Source of the DNA: Pluralibacter gergoviae ATCC 33028 = NBRC 105706 | Lineage (GTDB): Bacteria; Pseudomonadota; Gammaproteobacteria; Enterobacterales; Enterobacteriaceae | Length of the DNA: 64,000 nt | NCBI RefSeq assembly: GCF_001598855.1 | Contig: NZ_BCZS01000017.1 | Span: 49,334 to 113,333 of the forward strand | Reading direction: 5' to 3' | In this document: positions 48,308 to 61,632 of the stretch, one piece after another | How the letters are laid out: every line of letters begins with the position of its first letter | Numbering within the stretch: position 1 is the first letter of the stretch | Notes under the pieces: generated by a model | Seen by the model: the letters and a program-made list of their open reading frames with translations, nothing else | What the model was told of the DNA's origin: nothing | Databases searched by the model: none | Program-made: the position numbers and the translations under genes

Positions 48308-49167
48308 CGGCGGCGAATATTTTCCGGTTCGACGTTAAAGGCGTAAAGTACCTGGGCGAGATAAAGCGAGAAGTACGTGCGGAACATATTTATAAATTTA
48401 TCTGATAATTCGATAAAAAGGTTATTTTCCACATGAATAAATCCGGCGTTCTGCGCTTCTCTTAACAGGCTGCAGATATGCGATCGCGACACGTGGCTGT
48501 AGCTGGCAATTTTCTTCGATGACAGGATAATGCGCCGCGTGCCCTGCAGAATATACTCTTTATATAGGATCAGCATTATCATATGGCCGCCGTCCCGTTC
48601 AATAAATAGCTCGCTTTCCGGCAGGATACCTTTGATCGTGATGTGATGAAAAACAAAGTCGCCGTAGCGTGAGAAGAACTGCGGTAAAAAGTTTTTTGCA
48701 TGACAGCGGTAACGGCTGCCGCTACTGGAATAGTAGGTACGCCAGGGAATAAGCATACTTCTGATTAAATCAGATATCTCTTGCTGCACGCTCTCCGACG
48801 GGCGGAACAGCATGTCGCGAGCGTTCTCCTCACTCCGGTAGACAATCAGCCGCCCGGAGACCATCAGCAGCGTAAACAGCGAGTTCAGCGTATTGATGCT
48901 GATTGATTTTTCCTGTGCGGCAATAAACTCTTTTGTGAACTTTAAAGAGGCCGAAGGCTGACAATAATAGATGCTGAAGGCGGCCGACGCGATATAAAAC
49001 CGGAAGCTTTTAAACAGCATTTTGTAAAACAGCGGCTTTTTAGCATAAAAGTCACTGAGCAGCTTTTCATGAATTAAAATCATTTCATTAATTTCAGGCA
49101 GGCTGCTGATGCTGTGAGCATAATCTATAAGCGATGAAATAAGCGCATCGCGCTGCGAGAGTTTCAA
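48304..49167 (-). CDS. Winged-helix transcriptional regulator of unknown family, convergent with exporter
   Basis: A 287-residue protein of low GC content. The N-terminal two thirds are alpha-helical and match no family recognised here. The C-terminal part, SSKKIASYSHVSRSHICSLL then REAQNAGFIHVENNLFIELS, reads as a winged helix-turn-helix of the kind found in GntR/CRP-like regulators. The TTG at 49167 has AAAGGA six bases upstream and gives MKLSQRDALISSLIDYAH; a further TTG at 49254 would add 29 residues with no ribosome site. Gene position and base composition suggest it arrived with the peptide-export genes and controls them. DNA binding is inference from the fold pattern. Confidence 0.65.
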   Translation of the reverse strand: MKLSQRDALISSLIDYAHSISSLPEINEMILIHEKLLSDFYAKKPLFYKMLFKSFRFYIASAAFSIYYCQPSASLKFTKEFIAAQEKSISINTLNSLFTLLMVSGRLIVYRSEENARDMLFRPSESVQQEISDLIRSMLIPWRTYYSSSGSRYRCHAKNFLPQFFSRYGDFVFHHITIKGILPESELFIERDGGHMIMLILYKEYILQGTRRIILSSKKIASYSHVSRSHICSLLREAQNAGFIHVENNLFIELSDKFINMFRTYFSLYLAQVLYAFNVEPENIRRR

Positions 49168-49326
49168 TGAGATTCCTTTTCCGGTGCAGTACCAACTTAC
49201 ATTCCATTGTTTAAGAATAGCATCGTAATATAAAAAATAAAAATGGCGAAACAATCAGGGCTTTTCACCGGCGACGGGCCGCCAGGATGCACTATTATCT
49301 GCGATGAAATCCGCTGTATAGGGTGT

Positions 49327-49352
49327 GCCGGCGCGGAAATCGCCGCGCCGGC
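49327..49352. terminator. GC-rich hairpin after the MFS gene
   Basis: Ten-bp perfect stem GCCGGCGCGG/CCGCGCCGGC with a six-base loop, just beyond the 3' end of the minus-strand MFS gene. No U run follows, so it may be a rho-dependent or partial terminator. Confidence 0.5.
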
Positions 49353-49359
49353 GGGTCAG

Positions 49360-50721
49360 CTACGGCATACCGGCGCGTTTCTCTTCTTCCCCGGCATCGC
49401 GGCTATCTCCGTCATTTTCGTCGTCCTCGTCCTCGCTCTCGTCATCCGCGAGATCCCCGTCGTTATCGACCATCACCTCCTGAATCGCCTCTTCATCAAC
49501 GGTGGGATTGAGCACTACCGCCAGCGGCGAGGTGGCCAGGCTGTCGGGCATCACCACGTGGGGGAGCGGGGCATCGACGACAATGGCCGGCTTGCGTTTC
49601 CTTATCCAGGTGATCACCGCAATGACGCAGCCGCAGAGGGCGAAGAAGAAGTAGAGCACGCTGCCCCCGAGCGGCTGCATGACGGCGCCGGTGATCAGGG
49701 GGCCGATACAGGCGCCAATGCCGAAGGCCATCAGCAGGCAGGCGGTCAGCGAGACGCGTCGCTCGGCCTCGACGTGGTCATTAGCGATGGCCACGCCAAG
49801 CGGATAGAGCGAAAACATCGCCATGCTGGAGACAAAGGCAATCGCCAGCAGCACGTAGAAATCCGGATGCGGCAGAACGGCAAGCGCCAGCGACGCGACG
49901 GTAAACAGAATTGAGACGCAAAACAGCAGCAGCTGACGATCGTAGCGGTCCGACAGCCAGCTCAGCGGAAACTGCGACACCATGCCGGCGAAAATGGTCA
50001 CGCCCATGAACATCCCGGTTTGCCGGGTGGAGAGCTCCATCGCCAGCGCATACACCGGCGCCAGGCCGTAAAATGCGCCCGCGGCCATGCCCATCACCAG
50101 CGTTGCCATCAGCAGTTTAGGAATGGCTTTAAAGAAATAGCCAAGCTCCATCGGCGCGGGCGACATGGGCTGCGCCGTGGTCCGGGTGGTGAGCGCAATG
50201 GGCACCAGGCAAAGTGCGAAGCACAGGGCGACTACCAGCAGCAGCGTGGCCCCCATGCCTGCTGCCATCATGATAATCACCTGTCCGCCGCACAGTCCGA
50301 GATAGGTAGCCACCATGTAGAGGCCAAAAATCGCGCCCCGCTGCGACGACTCGGCGCGGTCGTTGAGCCAGCTCTCCAGCACCATGTACTGGCACATCAT
50401 GCACAGACCGATAATCAGGCGCAGCACGATCCACAGCGGAATATAGTCGCTCAGACCGTGGCCGACCACCGACGCGGTAATGATCCCCGCGCAGGAGACG
50501 TAGGCGCGAATATGCCCGACGCGGGCAATCAGGTTATGGCCCACTTTGCCGCCAATCACCAGTCCCAGGTAGTTAGCGGCAGTAATAGAACCAATCAGCG
50601 TACCGCTCACGTGCTCGCTGGCGAGACGCAGGGAGATATAGGTGGTCAGAAGGCCTGAACCGAGCAGCATCAGCAGCGTGGTGGTATACAGCGGTAGAAA
50701 AGTATTTAACACTTTTTTCAT
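49360..50721 (-). CDS. MFS transporter (YcaD-like) with acidic C-terminal tail
   Basis: A 453-residue protein. Residues 1-395 carry 12 membrane segments with the MFS loop motif NLIARVGHIRAYV and second-half loop DRYDRQLLL; the overall plan is that of YcaD-type transporters (about 380 aa). Beyond the last helix is a tail of about 60 residues that becomes extremely acidic (DDESEDEDDENDGD) before ending RAGMP. The substrate is unknown. The ATG at 50721 gives MKKVLNTFLPLYTTTLLMLLG. It lies between the regulator and yfgG; whether it belongs to the accessory insert or to this genus' normal backbone cannot be decided here. Confidence 0.85.
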   Translation of the reverse strand: MKKVLNTFLPLYTTTLLMLLGSGLLTTYISLRLASEHVSGTLIGSITAANYLGLVIGGKVGHNLIARVGHIRAYVSCAGIITASVVGHGLSDYIPLWIVLRLIIGLCMMCQYMVLESWLNDRAESSQRGAIFGLYMVATYLGLCGGQVIIMMAAGMGATLLLVVALCFALCLVPIALTTRTTAQPMSPAPMELGYFFKAIPKLLMATLVMGMAAGAFYGLAPVYALAMELSTRQTGMFMGVTIFAGMVSQFPLSWLSDRYDRQLLLFCVSILFTVASLALAVLPHPDFYVLLAIAFVSSMAMFSLYPLGVAIANDHVEAERRVSLTACLLMAFGIGACIGPLITGAVMQPLGGSVLYFFFALCGCVIAVITWIRKRKPAIVVDAPLPHVVMPDSLATSPLAVVLNPTVDEEAIQEVMVDNDGDLADDESEDEDDENDGDSRDAGEEEKRAGMP

Positions 50722-50862
50722 ACTATTCCCTGTATCGGAAATGCAGAGCGAATGAACCGTTATCGTGCTTGGTTTTGTCGCAGGATGCAAACTCCGTTAC
50801 ATATTTAACGTATGTTAAACATTGCTGATATCCCGCACGTGCGGCGCAGGGCTGTGGGGGCT

Positions 50863-51063
50863 TTAGCGCTGCCCGGTTGTCGAGGAAACCGGCGTCGTGA
50901 GGCTGGACTGCTGGGCGGCTTTTTTATCCTGGTGATGATACCAGGCGCCCACAGAGGAGTAGATGAAGCGGCCAAAGAAGAAGATGAAGCTGATGAGCAG
51001 AATGATCCGGGTCATGCGACCGTTAAACCGATGTCGTTTTCGCATAGTAGTGACCTGACTCAC
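50863..51063 (-). CDS. yfgG: Small membrane protein YfgG
   Basis: A 66-residue inner-membrane protein with one transmembrane helix (RIILLISFIFFFGRFIYSS) preceded by a basic stretch MRKRHRFNGRM; nearly identical to E. coli YfgG, which has been linked to nickel and cobalt resistance. The GTG at 51063 aligns with the E. coli start and has AAGGAA six bases upstream. Divergent from yfgF. Confidence 0.9.
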   Translation of the reverse strand: MSQVTTMRKRHRFNGRMTRIILLISFIFFFGRFIYSSVGAWYHHQDKKAAQQSSLTTPVSSTTGQR

Positions 51064-51375
51064 TGAACGTTCCTTAAAAAATACCCGCGGCGGGGCGATG
51101 GCCCCTATTAAGTCACAGAGCGGAGGCAGGGTCAATTAACGTGTGCGCAAAAAATAATCACCACACGGGGGAAAAGCTGCGCTGCCCGCGATATCCAAAA
51201 ATTGGACCGCTTTCGGATGAAAAAGTGGCCACCTTTCTTGATTTAAATCAAACGATACCCCTGAGTGACTATTACAATCACTGCTCTTTGCCGCGTACAG
51301 GCTGCGGCGCTTCAAAGTCAGGTTGGATGCCTGTCCGATTGTGCCCACAGGATCCGGGATATCCTCAGAGCATCT
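51064..51375. promoter_or_regulatory. yfgG-yfgF divergent control region
   Basis: A 312-base gene-free stretch containing a perfect FNR-type box (see 51238-51251) and the starts of both genes. Nothing else with clear structure was seen. Confidence 0.6.
51238..51251. promoter_or_regulatory. FNR box upstream of yfgF
   Basis: TTGATTTAAATCAA, an exact match to the FNR consensus TTGAT-N4-ATCAA, 124 bases upstream of yfgF. E. coli YfgF is an anaerobically relevant c-di-GMP phosphodiesterase, so FNR activation fits. Confidence 0.8.
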
Positions 51376-53610
51376 ATGGCGTTAATGACATTTTATAAAA
51401 AAAGTCGTGATAAATGGTGGGGCCTGCCCCTGCTGCTTCCTCTTGTTCTGCTACCGCTCACCCGCTTTGCCAATACCTTTTCTCAGTTTGAAGGCGGCAC
51501 GGCGACCCTTTACTATCTGCCGCTGGCCTTTATGCTGAGCATGATCTTCTTTTTCGGCTGGCAGGCGTTACCGGGCATGATCCTCGGTGCCTGGGTGGTG
51601 ATGGGACACGGGATGACCACAGGCGAAAAGATGTTTGTGATCATTCACTTTCTCGTGCCGTCGATCCTGAGCTGGGGGGGCTACCGGGCCTTTGTTACGC
51701 GCCGGCACCAGATATCCTACAGCACCACCTGGCTGATGCCCCAGCGCATGTTCTGGCAGGTTTTTTTTCCGGCATCCCTGTTCCAGCTGCTGCTGATGTT
51801 CGCCATTTTTCTCGGCATGCTGCCGGAAGATGTCCCCCTCACGGGGGCCGGGGCGTTGACCCTGAATAGCCTGGTGAACTATCAGGCGCTGCTGGTAGGG
51901 TGTATGACCGGCGTACCGATAAGCTACCTGGCTATCCGGATTATTCGCCATCCGCAGCACCTGCGCGCCTACTGTTCGCAGCTCCGTCATCAGATTGACA
52001 GCAAGGTGAGCAGGAGCGAGATGGCGTGCTGGGCGCTGGCGCTGCTGTTTATTCTGCTGCTGCTGCTGGCGCCGTCCAACGGCTCCGGCTCCATTTTTAT
52101 GACCAACTACACGCTCTCGCTGCTGCTGCCGGTGATGCTGTGGGGGGCGATGCGCTTTGGCTACCGGCTGATTTCCGTGATCTGGACGCTGGTGCTGATT
52201 GTGGCGGTCCACTTCTACTATCGCTACATACCCTTTTACCCCAACTACAGCAACCAGCTGGCGATCACCTCCTCCAGCTATCTGATTTTCTCCTTTATCA
52301 TCGCCTACATGGCGCTGCTGGCAACGCAGCAGCGGGTCAGCCATGCCAGGGCACAGCGCATGGCCTTCATCGATCCTGTGGTACATCTGCCTAATCTCTG
52401 GGCGCTGAGTCGCCATATTGCCGCCACGCCGTGGTCGATTCTCGGCTTTATTCGGGTGCCGGAGCTTGAGGTTTTAGGGCGAAATTACGGCATGATGTTT
52501 CGCATTCAGTACAAGCAGGCGCTGGCAAAGTGGCTTGAGCCGCAGCTGCAGGCCGGGGAGCAGATCTATCACCTCTCCGGTCACGATCTGGCGATTCGCC
52601 TCAATACCGAGGCGCACGATACGCGTATTGATATGCTCTATTCGCGCCTGAAGCGCTTTCGCTTTATGTGGGACGGGATGCCGCAGCAGCCGAACATCGG
52701 CGTCAGCTACTGCCACGTGCGCTCGCCGGTGCAGCACCTGCCGATGCTGCTGGGGGAGCTGAGCACCATCGCTAACCTCTCGCTGGTGACGGGCGTCGTG
52801 GAGAGTCTGCAGCACCGCAACGCGATGCATTTACAGCAGCGGCAGCGTATCAAGGTCAACATTATGAACCGCATTCAGATGGCGCTTGATAATGACGGCT
52901 TCTGCCTGATGGCGCAGCCGGTATCGGGGATCCGCGGGGATAATTTTTATGAGGTGCTGCTGCGCCTCAAGGGCGATGACGGAGAGACGATCATGCCCGA
53001 TGATTTCTTCCCTATCGCCCACGAATTTGGCCTCGCGTCGCGCATCGATCTCTGGGTGCTGGAAAACACGCTGCGCTTTATGGACGGTGCCCGGGAGGCG
53101 CTGCCCGGCCTGCAGCTGTCGGTCAATATCTCACCGGCGTCCGCCTGCGGCGCGCGCTTTCCCGATACCGTCACCGGGATGCTCGCGCGCTACGGCATCG
53201 AACCCTGGCAGCTGATTATTGAAATCACCGAAAACCAGTCGATGACCTACCCAGAACAGGCGCTGGATAACATCGAGATACTGCGGGAAGCCGGCTGCCG
53301 GATTGCCATCGACGACTTTGGATCCGGCTACGCCAGCTACGCGCGGCTTAAAAAGCTCAGCGCCGATATCCTCAAGATTGACGGCAGTTTTATTCAGAAC
53401 CTGCTGAAGTGCAGCCTCGATTACCAGATTGTGTCGTCCATCTGCCATCTGGCGAGGATGAAGCGAATGCGGGTGGTGGCCGAATACGTGGAGTCGGAAG
53501 AGATATGCGATGCGGTCGTTGCGCTCGGAATTGACTATCTGCAGGGGTACTACATCGGCAAACCAGCGCCGCTTCAGTCGCTGGTTGCCGATAGTTCAGA
53601 CGTGCCCTAA
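51376..53610 (+). CDS. yfgF: c-di-GMP phosphodiesterase YfgF
   Basis: A 744-residue membrane protein (E. coli 747). The N-terminal MASE1-like domain has about eight membrane helices (to about residue 325). A degenerate GGDEF domain follows ([10 protein letters not shown] in place of GGDEF), so no cyclase activity is expected. The EAL domain from about 490 has the variant YEVLLRL (Glu526) and intact [10 protein letters not shown] (Asp646-Asp647) and QGYYIGKP, so phosphodiesterase activity is likely. ATG at 51376 precedes the conserved [12 protein letters not shown]; no earlier start is supported. Confidence 0.94.
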   Translation: MALMTFYKKSRDKWWGLPLLLPLVLLPLTRFANTFSQFEGGTATLYYLPLAFMLSMIFFFGWQALPGMILGAWVVMGHGMTTGEKMFVIIHFLVPSILSWGGYRAFVTRRHQISYSTTWLMPQRMFWQVFFPASLFQLLLMFAIFLGMLPEDVPLTGAGALTLNSLVNYQALLVGCMTGVPISYLAIRIIRHPQHLRAYCSQLRHQIDSKVSRSEMACWALALLFILLLLLAPSNGSGSIFMTNYTLSLLLPVMLWGAMRFGYRLISVIWTLVLIVAVHFYYRYIPFYPNYSNQLAITSSSYLIFSFIIAYMALLATQQRVSHARAQRMAFIDPVVHLPNLWALSRHIAATPWSILGFIRVPELEVLGRNYGMMFRIQYKQALAKWLEPQLQAGEQIYHLSGHDLAIRLNTEAHDTRIDMLYSRLKRFRFMWDGMPQQPNIGVSYCHVRSPVQHLPMLLGELSTIANLSLVTGVVESLQHRNAMHLQQRQRIKVNIMNRIQMALDNDGFCLMAQPVSGIRGDNFYEVLLRLKGDDGETIMPDDFFPIAHEFGLASRIDLWVLENTLRFMDGAREALPGLQLSVNISPASACGARFPDTVTGMLARYGIEPWQLIIEITENQSMTYPEQALDNIEILREAGCRIAIDDFGSGYASYARLKKLSADILKIDGSFIQNLLKCSLDYQIVSSICHLARMKRMRVVAEYVESEEICDAVVALGIDYLQGYYIGKPAPLQSLVADSSDVP

Positions 53611-55154
53611 GCGGCGGGCGTCTCCCCGGCCTGCGGCGCTTCGCTGATTTTCAGCATCCAGCCGGTCACGTCTTCCCAGTACTGCTGCTCTTTCTCAAGA
53701 TCGAGCAGCACCAGCGCGTTCTGGCTGAACCAGTCGTGGGGGAAGCACAGCGTCCAGTGGTTGGCCTCGGTGGTCAGCGTCAGGGTCGGCGGCGTGGTGG
53801 TCGCCTGGCGCTGATTGTTGAGCAGTACCCCAAGGCGCAGCAGCTGGATCATCGGCAGGAACTGCTTTTTGCGAAACAGCGTGAAGCGCGGCAGCTCGTC
53901 GAGGCGAATAGCCTTGCGGTGGAAGCGCACCAGGGTGGTGATCAGCAGCTGCTGCTCCTGGTTGAAGCCCGGCAGATCGCTGTGCTGCAGAATGTAGGCC
54001 GAATGGCGGTGCAGACCGCTGTGGTTGATGTTAAGCCCCACCTCATGAAGAATGACCGCCCACTTGAGCAGCGCTGCCAGCTGCGGATTAGCGTGTTTCG
54101 GATTCTGCTCAGCCCACTGCTGGTACATCCAGGTGGTGGTCTCCAGCACCCGATGCGCCTGATCGCGGTCGATATTGTACTGATTCGCCAGGCTCTGGGC
54201 GGTGCGGCTGCGGATATCATCGTGGCGGAAGCGGCCCTCCATCTCGTAGAGCACGCCTTCGCGCAGCGCGCCGTCGGAGAGCTTCAGCTCCTTGATTGCC
54301 AGGGCGTCGAACACGCCGCAGAGGATGGCCAGGCCGGGAATAAATACCGCCTGCCGGTCCTCAGAGAGCCCGGGCAGGCTCAGCGCGCTGAAGCTCTTAT
54401 ACTTCAGCACTTCCGCCACCAGTTTCTCCAGCCGCTCCGGCGTAATGATGCCGTCTTTTTCGCCCATCTCAATCAGCACTTCATGCACCGCTTTAATGGT
54501 GCCGGAGGCGCCCATGGCTACGCTCCAGCCCTGGATGCGGAACTGCCAGGCCAGGGTTTCCAGTTTCTGTACCGCCGCGAGGCGGGCGCGCTGAAAGCGC
54601 TCCTTGTTCACCGTGCCGCCGGGGAAAAACAGCTGACCGAAGCTGACGCAGCCCATCCGGCGGCTCTCGACCAGCTTTGGCGTGAAGTCCTCGCCGATCA
54701 CCAGCTCCGTCGAGCCGCCGCCGATGTCGATCACCAGCTTGCGCCCCTTCTCCGGCTGGGTGTGCTCGACGCCCATAAAAATCAGCCGCGCCTCTTCGTT
54801 GCCGGAGATTATCTCGATAGGGTAGGGGATCACTTTCTCCGCCCGCTCAAGAAACTCCGCCGCGTTGAGCGCCTGGCGCAGCGAGTGGGTGCCGACGATG
54901 CAGACGTTAGCCGGCGCGAAGCCCTGCAGGCGTTCGGCGAACAGCGACAGGCAGTTCAGGCCGCGCTCCATCGCCTCTTCGCTGAGCATATTGTCCTCGC
55001 CCAGCCCGTCGGCCAGGTGTACGCGCTGCTTCAGGCGGCCTATTATCTGCATCGCGCCGTCCACGACGCGCGCGATGACCATATGAAAACTGTTCGACCC
55101 CAGGTCGACCGCCGCAAACTCCTGCGGCCGGGACGGTTTGGTTTTAATGGGCAT
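53607..55154 (-). CDS. ppx: Exopolyphosphatase
   Basis: A 515-residue Ppx/GppA-family enzyme releasing phosphate from polyphosphate ends. The N-terminal actin-like ATPase fold shows [17 protein letters not shown] and [14 protein letters not shown]; the C-terminal HD-like domain has [23 protein letters not shown]. coli Ppx is 513 residues. It overlaps the end of yfgF by four bases (convergent) and starts three bases after ppk, the usual ppk-ppx operon. Confidence 0.97.
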   Translation of the reverse strand: MPIKTKPSRPQEFAAVDLGSNSFHMVIARVVDGAMQIIGRLKQRVHLADGLGEDNMLSEEAMERGLNCLSLFAERLQGFAPANVCIVGTHSLRQALNAAEFLERAEKVIPYPIEIISGNEEARLIFMGVEHTQPEKGRKLVIDIGGGSTELVIGEDFTPKLVESRRMGCVSFGQLFFPGGTVNKERFQRARLAAVQKLETLAWQFRIQGWSVAMGASGTIKAVHEVLIEMGEKDGIITPERLEKLVAEVLKYKSFSALSLPGLSEDRQAVFIPGLAILCGVFDALAIKELKLSDGALREGVLYEMEGRFRHDDIRSRTAQSLANQYNIDRDQAHRVLETTTWMYQQWAEQNPKHANPQLAALLKWAVILHEVGLNINHSGLHRHSAYILQHSDLPGFNQEQQLLITTLVRFHRKAIRLDELPRFTLFRKKQFLPMIQLLRLGVLLNNQRQATTTPPTLTLTTEANHWTLCFPHDWFSQNALVLLDLEKEQQYWEDVTGWMLKISEAPQAGETPAA

Positions 55155-55157
55155 AGA

Positions 55158-57218
55158 TTAATCGGGTTGCTCAAGTGATTTGATGTAGTCGTAAATGGCC
55201 AGCTGCGAGCGCACCTTGCGGCGGTTACCGCGCGGCACGTAGCGGTTGCTCAGCTCTTTGTCGATATAGCGGGCCTTAACGGTGTCGCTAAACAGGATCT
55301 CAATAATGTCCAGAATACGCTGCTTCAGGCGCGGATCGAGCAGCGGGGTTGCCACCTCAATGCGGTAGTCGATATTGCGGGTCATCCAGTCGGCGGAGGA
55401 GAGCCAAACCCGCTTGTCGCCACCGTTCTCAAAGATATAGATTCGGTCGTGCTCAAGATAGCGGTCAACGATGCTGATGACGTTAATATTGTCGCTGATC
55501 CCCTCAAGCTGCGGGATCAGCGAGCACATGCCGCGGATCAGCAGGTTAACCGGCACGCCCGAGCTGGAGGCGGCGTACAATCTGTCGACCAGTCCTTTGT
55601 CCACCAGGTTATTGAGCTTCAGGGTAATACCCGACGGCAGGCCGTTCTGGGCGCTGGCTATCTCTTTGTCGATCATCTCGTACAACAGGCGGCGCGAGTT
55701 CTGCGGCGAGACCATCAGATAGTCGAAGCTCACCGGCCGGTAGGGATTTTCGATAAAGCTGAACACCCGGCGCACTTCGTTGGTGATGCGGGCATCGGCG
55801 GTCAGCAGCGAGTAGTCGGTATAGGTGCGGGCGGTCTTCTCGTTGAAGTTGCCGGTGCCGATGTGGGCGTAGCGCACCACATCGTCGCCCTCTTTGCGCG
55901 AAATGAGGAACAGCTTGGCGTGGATCTTCAGCCCCGGCGCCGAGAAGATCACGTGTACGCCCGCTTCGGTCAGGCGCCGCGCCCAGTGGATGTTGGCCTC
56001 TTCGTCGAAGCGCGCCTGCAGCTCCACCACCACGGTCACTTTTTTGCCGTTGTGGGCGGCGTGGATCATCGAATCGATAATCCTCGAATCTTTCGCCACG
56101 CGGTAGATGTTGATTTTGATCGCCAGTACGCTCGGGTCGAAGGAGGCCTGGCGCAGCAGTTCCAGCACGTGCTCGAAGGTGTGGTACGGATAGTAGAGCA
56201 GCACGTCGCGCTCGCGCACGGCGTCAAAGCCGTTGCGGAACTTATCGAACCAGACGTGGCGCAGGCGCGGCAGCGGCTTGTTGACCAGATTGGCCTTGCC
56301 GACGTTGGGGAACTTAATAAAGTCCTTGAAGTTGTGATAGCGCCCGCCGGGAACGATAGAGTCGTAGCGGGAGATAGCAAACTTCTGGCGCAGCATCTCG
56401 ACCATCGCATCGGGCATATCGCGCTGGTAAACAAAGCGCACCGGCTCGGCGGTCAGACGCTGCTTGAGGCTCGACGACATCAGCTCCATCAGGCTGGATT
56501 CCATCTCGTGGACCAGGTCGTATTCGGCGTCGCGGGTCATCTTCATCGAGTAGGCATTTAGCGCGTCGTAATCGAAGAAGCCCTTGAAGATGTCGTCCAG
56601 GCAGTAGCGCAGGATGTTATCCAGCAGGATCATCGGCTTGCGGCGGCGCGGCGTCTCCGGCGGCAGGTTGACGAAGCGCGGCACCTTGTCGGAGGGGATC
56701 TCCAGCAGGGCGTAGTTGATTTCATCCCCGCGAATGATCTCCACCGCCAGATAGGTGTAGTCATCTTTCAGGAACTGCACCAGATCGGTTTCCCGGTTGA
56801 TAAGCGTCGGCGTGATGTGCGGGCGCAGGTACTGCTTAAAGTAGTTGCGCAGCCACACCTGCTGATTGGCCGACAGCTGGCGCTCGTTGATAAGAAAAAT
56901 TTGGTTGCGGGCCATCTCCAGCAGCAGCTCGTTATAGAGACTGTCAAACTCCTGGTCGGCCTTCAGTACCCTTGATTGGATCTTGCCCAGCAGATGGCGG
57001 GAGTGGGCGGTGCTGCCCTGTTCTTCGCTGATGATGATGCGGCGCTTGAGCTCCGCGAAGCGCACTTTGTAGAACTCATCGAGGTTATTGGAGTAAATCC
57101 CCAGGAAACGCATACGCTCGATTAACGGGTTGCTTTTATCCGCCGCTTCCTGAAGAACTCGCTCGTTAAATGATAACCAGCTGAGCTCTTTTTCAATATA
57201 AAGCTTATCCTGACCCAT
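55158..57218 (-). CDS. ppk: Polyphosphate kinase 1
   Basis: A 686-residue enzyme that makes polyphosphate from ATP at the inner membrane face. The two PLD-like catalytic domains contain the autophosphorylated His in [14 protein letters not shown] and [19 protein letters not shown]. Two residues shorter than E. coli Ppk in one loop ([10 protein letters not shown]). First gene of the ppk-ppx operon. Confidence 0.98.
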   Translation of the reverse strand: MGQDKLYIEKELSWLSFNERVLQEAADKSNPLIERMRFLGIYSNNLDEFYKVRFAELKRRIIISEEQGSTAHSRHLLGKIQSRVLKADQEFDSLYNELLLEMARNQIFLINERQLSANQQVWLRNYFKQYLRPHITPTLINRETDLVQFLKDDYTYLAVEIIRGDEINYALLEIPSDKVPRFVNLPPETPRRRKPMILLDNILRYCLDDIFKGFFDYDALNAYSMKMTRDAEYDLVHEMESSLMELMSSSLKQRLTAEPVRFVYQRDMPDAMVEMLRQKFAISRYDSIVPGGRYHNFKDFIKFPNVGKANLVNKPLPRLRHVWFDKFRNGFDAVRERDVLLYYPYHTFEHVLELLRQASFDPSVLAIKINIYRVAKDSRIIDSMIHAAHNGKKVTVVVELQARFDEEANIHWARRLTEAGVHVIFSAPGLKIHAKLFLISRKEGDDVVRYAHIGTGNFNEKTARTYTDYSLLTADARITNEVRRVFSFIENPYRPVSFDYLMVSPQNSRRLLYEMIDKEIASAQNGLPSGITLKLNNLVDKGLVDRLYAASSSGVPVNLLIRGMCSLIPQLEGISDNINVISIVDRYLEHDRIYIFENGGDKRVWLSSADWMTRNIDYRIEVATPLLDPRLKQRILDIIEILFSDTVKARYIDKELSNRYVPRGNRRKVRSQLAIYDYIKSLEQPD

Positions 57219-57397
57219 TACGACTCATACTCCGGTTGATTGACGCGGAAAGCGCCCTATTATGGCGAGCTTTGCGCCGCTATGTCCAACTGTGCCAGAT
57301 GAGTATGACATTAATCAGTTTATCCTGAACTTTCACAGATTTTTTTTATTGGCGGGAAGGGAAGTCGCGCGCCCGCCGGGCGGCGGGCGCGGAAAGC

Positions 57398-58038
57398 TTA
57401 CTCCTCGGCGGCATAGCCCTGGGCGGGCAGGCGCGCGCCGTCAAGCCAGGCGGCGTTATCCTTCATGGTAAGGCGGCCGTCAACGAACCAGCCCACCACC
57501 AGCGGATAGATAGCGTGCTCCTGATGCTGCACCCGGGCGGTGATGACCTCTTCGTCATCGCCGGCAAACACAGGCACCTTCGCCTGTAAAATCACCGGCC
57601 CGCCGTCCAGCTCGTCGGTGACGAAGTGCACGGAGGTGCCGTGCTCCTCGTCGCCGTTGTCCAGCGCCTGGCGGTGGGTGTGCAGACCCGGGTATTTCGG
57701 CAGCAGGGAAGGGTGAATATTCAGCAGCCGCCCGCTGTAGTGGGCGACGAACGCCGGGCTCAGGATGCGCATATAGCCCGCTAGGACCACCACGTCCGGG
57801 GCGTAGGCATCTATCTCCTGCATCAGCGCTCTGTCGAAAGCCTCGCGGCTGGCGAACTGACCGGCGGTCAGCGCGTGGGCCGGAATACCGGCCTCCCGCG
57901 CCCGCTCAAGGCCGTAGGCCTCCGCCTTGTTGCTGAAAACCGCCCGCAGAACGCCGTTAATACGCTGCTGCGCGCAGGCGTCGATAATCGCCTGCAGGTT
58001 GCTGCCATTGCCGGAGATCAGCACTACGATGTTCTTCA

Positions 58039-58039
<1 letters not shown>
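57398..58039 (-). CDS. purN: Phosphoribosylglycinamide formyltransferase 1
   Basis: A 213-residue enzyme of purine synthesis that formylates GAR using 10-formyltetrahydrofolate. The N-terminus has the phosphate loop ISGNGSNLQA, and the catalytic Asn, His and Asp are in NIHPSLLPKYPG and the later DELDGGPV loop. Its ATG overlaps the purM stop by one base (TAATG), so translation is coupled. Confidence 0.98.
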
Positions 58040-60756
<2,717 letters not shown>

Positions 60757-60768
60757 TTTTCTCCTGCC

Positions 60769-60795
60769 AACGCCCTGCACCCGCCGGGCGTTTTT
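60769..60795 (+). terminator. Terminator after the GH1 gene
   Basis: Stem AACGCCC/GGGCGTT with a ten-base loop and TTTTT, 12 bases after the stop codon. Confidence 0.85.
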
Positions 60796-60918
60796 GGCTA
60801 CGCTATATCTGATCCCTCGCCAATTTGATCTTCGTCAACCCCATAAGTGTTGTGCGGGTAGCAAAAAGCGGTATAATCCGGCGATTTTTTTGGCCGCCCC
60901 CCACAGAGGAGAAAGAGA

Positions 60919-61545
60919 ATGAAGATTGTGGAAGTCAAACATCCACTGGTCAAACACAAGCTGGGACTGATGCGCGAGAACGACATCAGCACTAAACGCT
61001 TCCGTGAACTCGCCTCTGAGGTTGGTAGCTTGCTGACCTATGAAGCCACCGCCGATCTGGAAACCGAGAAGGTGACCATCGAAGGCTGGAACGGTCCGGT
61101 CGAAGTGGACCAGATCAAGGGTAAAAAAATTACCGTGGTACCGATCCTGCGCGCCGGTCTCGGCATGATGGAAGGCGTACTGGAGCACGTGCCGAGCGCG
61201 CGCATCTCCGTTGTCGGCATCTACCGCAACGAAGAGACCCTCGAGCCGGTTCCCTACTTCCAGAAGCTGGTCTCCAACATCGACGAGCGCATGGCGCTGG
61301 TCGTGGACCCGATGCTGGCTACCGGCGGCTCGATGATTGCCACCATCGACCTGCTGAAAAACGCCGGCTGCAGCAGCATTAAGGTGCTGGTGCTGGTGGC
61401 GGCGCCGGAAGGCATCGCCGCGCTGGAAAAAGCTCACCCGGATGTTGAGCTGTATACCGCTTCGGTGGATCAGGGACTGAACGAGCACGGATACATTATT
61501 CCGGGCCTCGGCGACGCCGGCGACAAGATCTTTGGTACCAAGTAA
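60919..61545 (+). CDS. upp: Uracil phosphoribosyltransferase
   Basis: A 208-residue salvage enzyme making UMP from uracil and PRPP. The PRPP loop [18 protein letters not shown] and the uracil-binding C-terminus [20 protein letters not shown] are intact. Same length as E. coli Upp. First gene of the upp-uraA operon. Confidence 0.99.
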   Translation: MKIVEVKHPLVKHKLGLMRENDISTKRFRELASEVGSLLTYEATADLETEKVTIEGWNGPVEVDQIKGKKITVVPILRAGLGMMEGVLEHVPSARISVVGIYRNEETLEPVPYFQKLVSNIDERMALVVDPMLATGGSMIATIDLLKNAGCSSIKVLVLVAAPEGIAALEKAHPDVELYTASVDQGLNEHGYIIPGLGDAGDKIFGTK

Positions 61546-61561
61546 GCGAATAAGCAAAAGC

Positions 61562-61589
61562 AGCCGACTTTAAGAGTCGGCTTTTTTTT
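61562..61589 (+). terminator. Hairpin with long U run between upp and uraA
   Basis: Eight-bp perfect stem AGCCGACT/AGTCGGCT followed by eight T residues, a canonical intrinsic terminator inside the upp-uraA operon; partial read-through would lower uraA expression. Confidence 0.85.
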
Positions 61590-61632
61590 GAGTAAAACAG
61601 ATGACATCCACTATTTTCAGAGGAATAACGCT

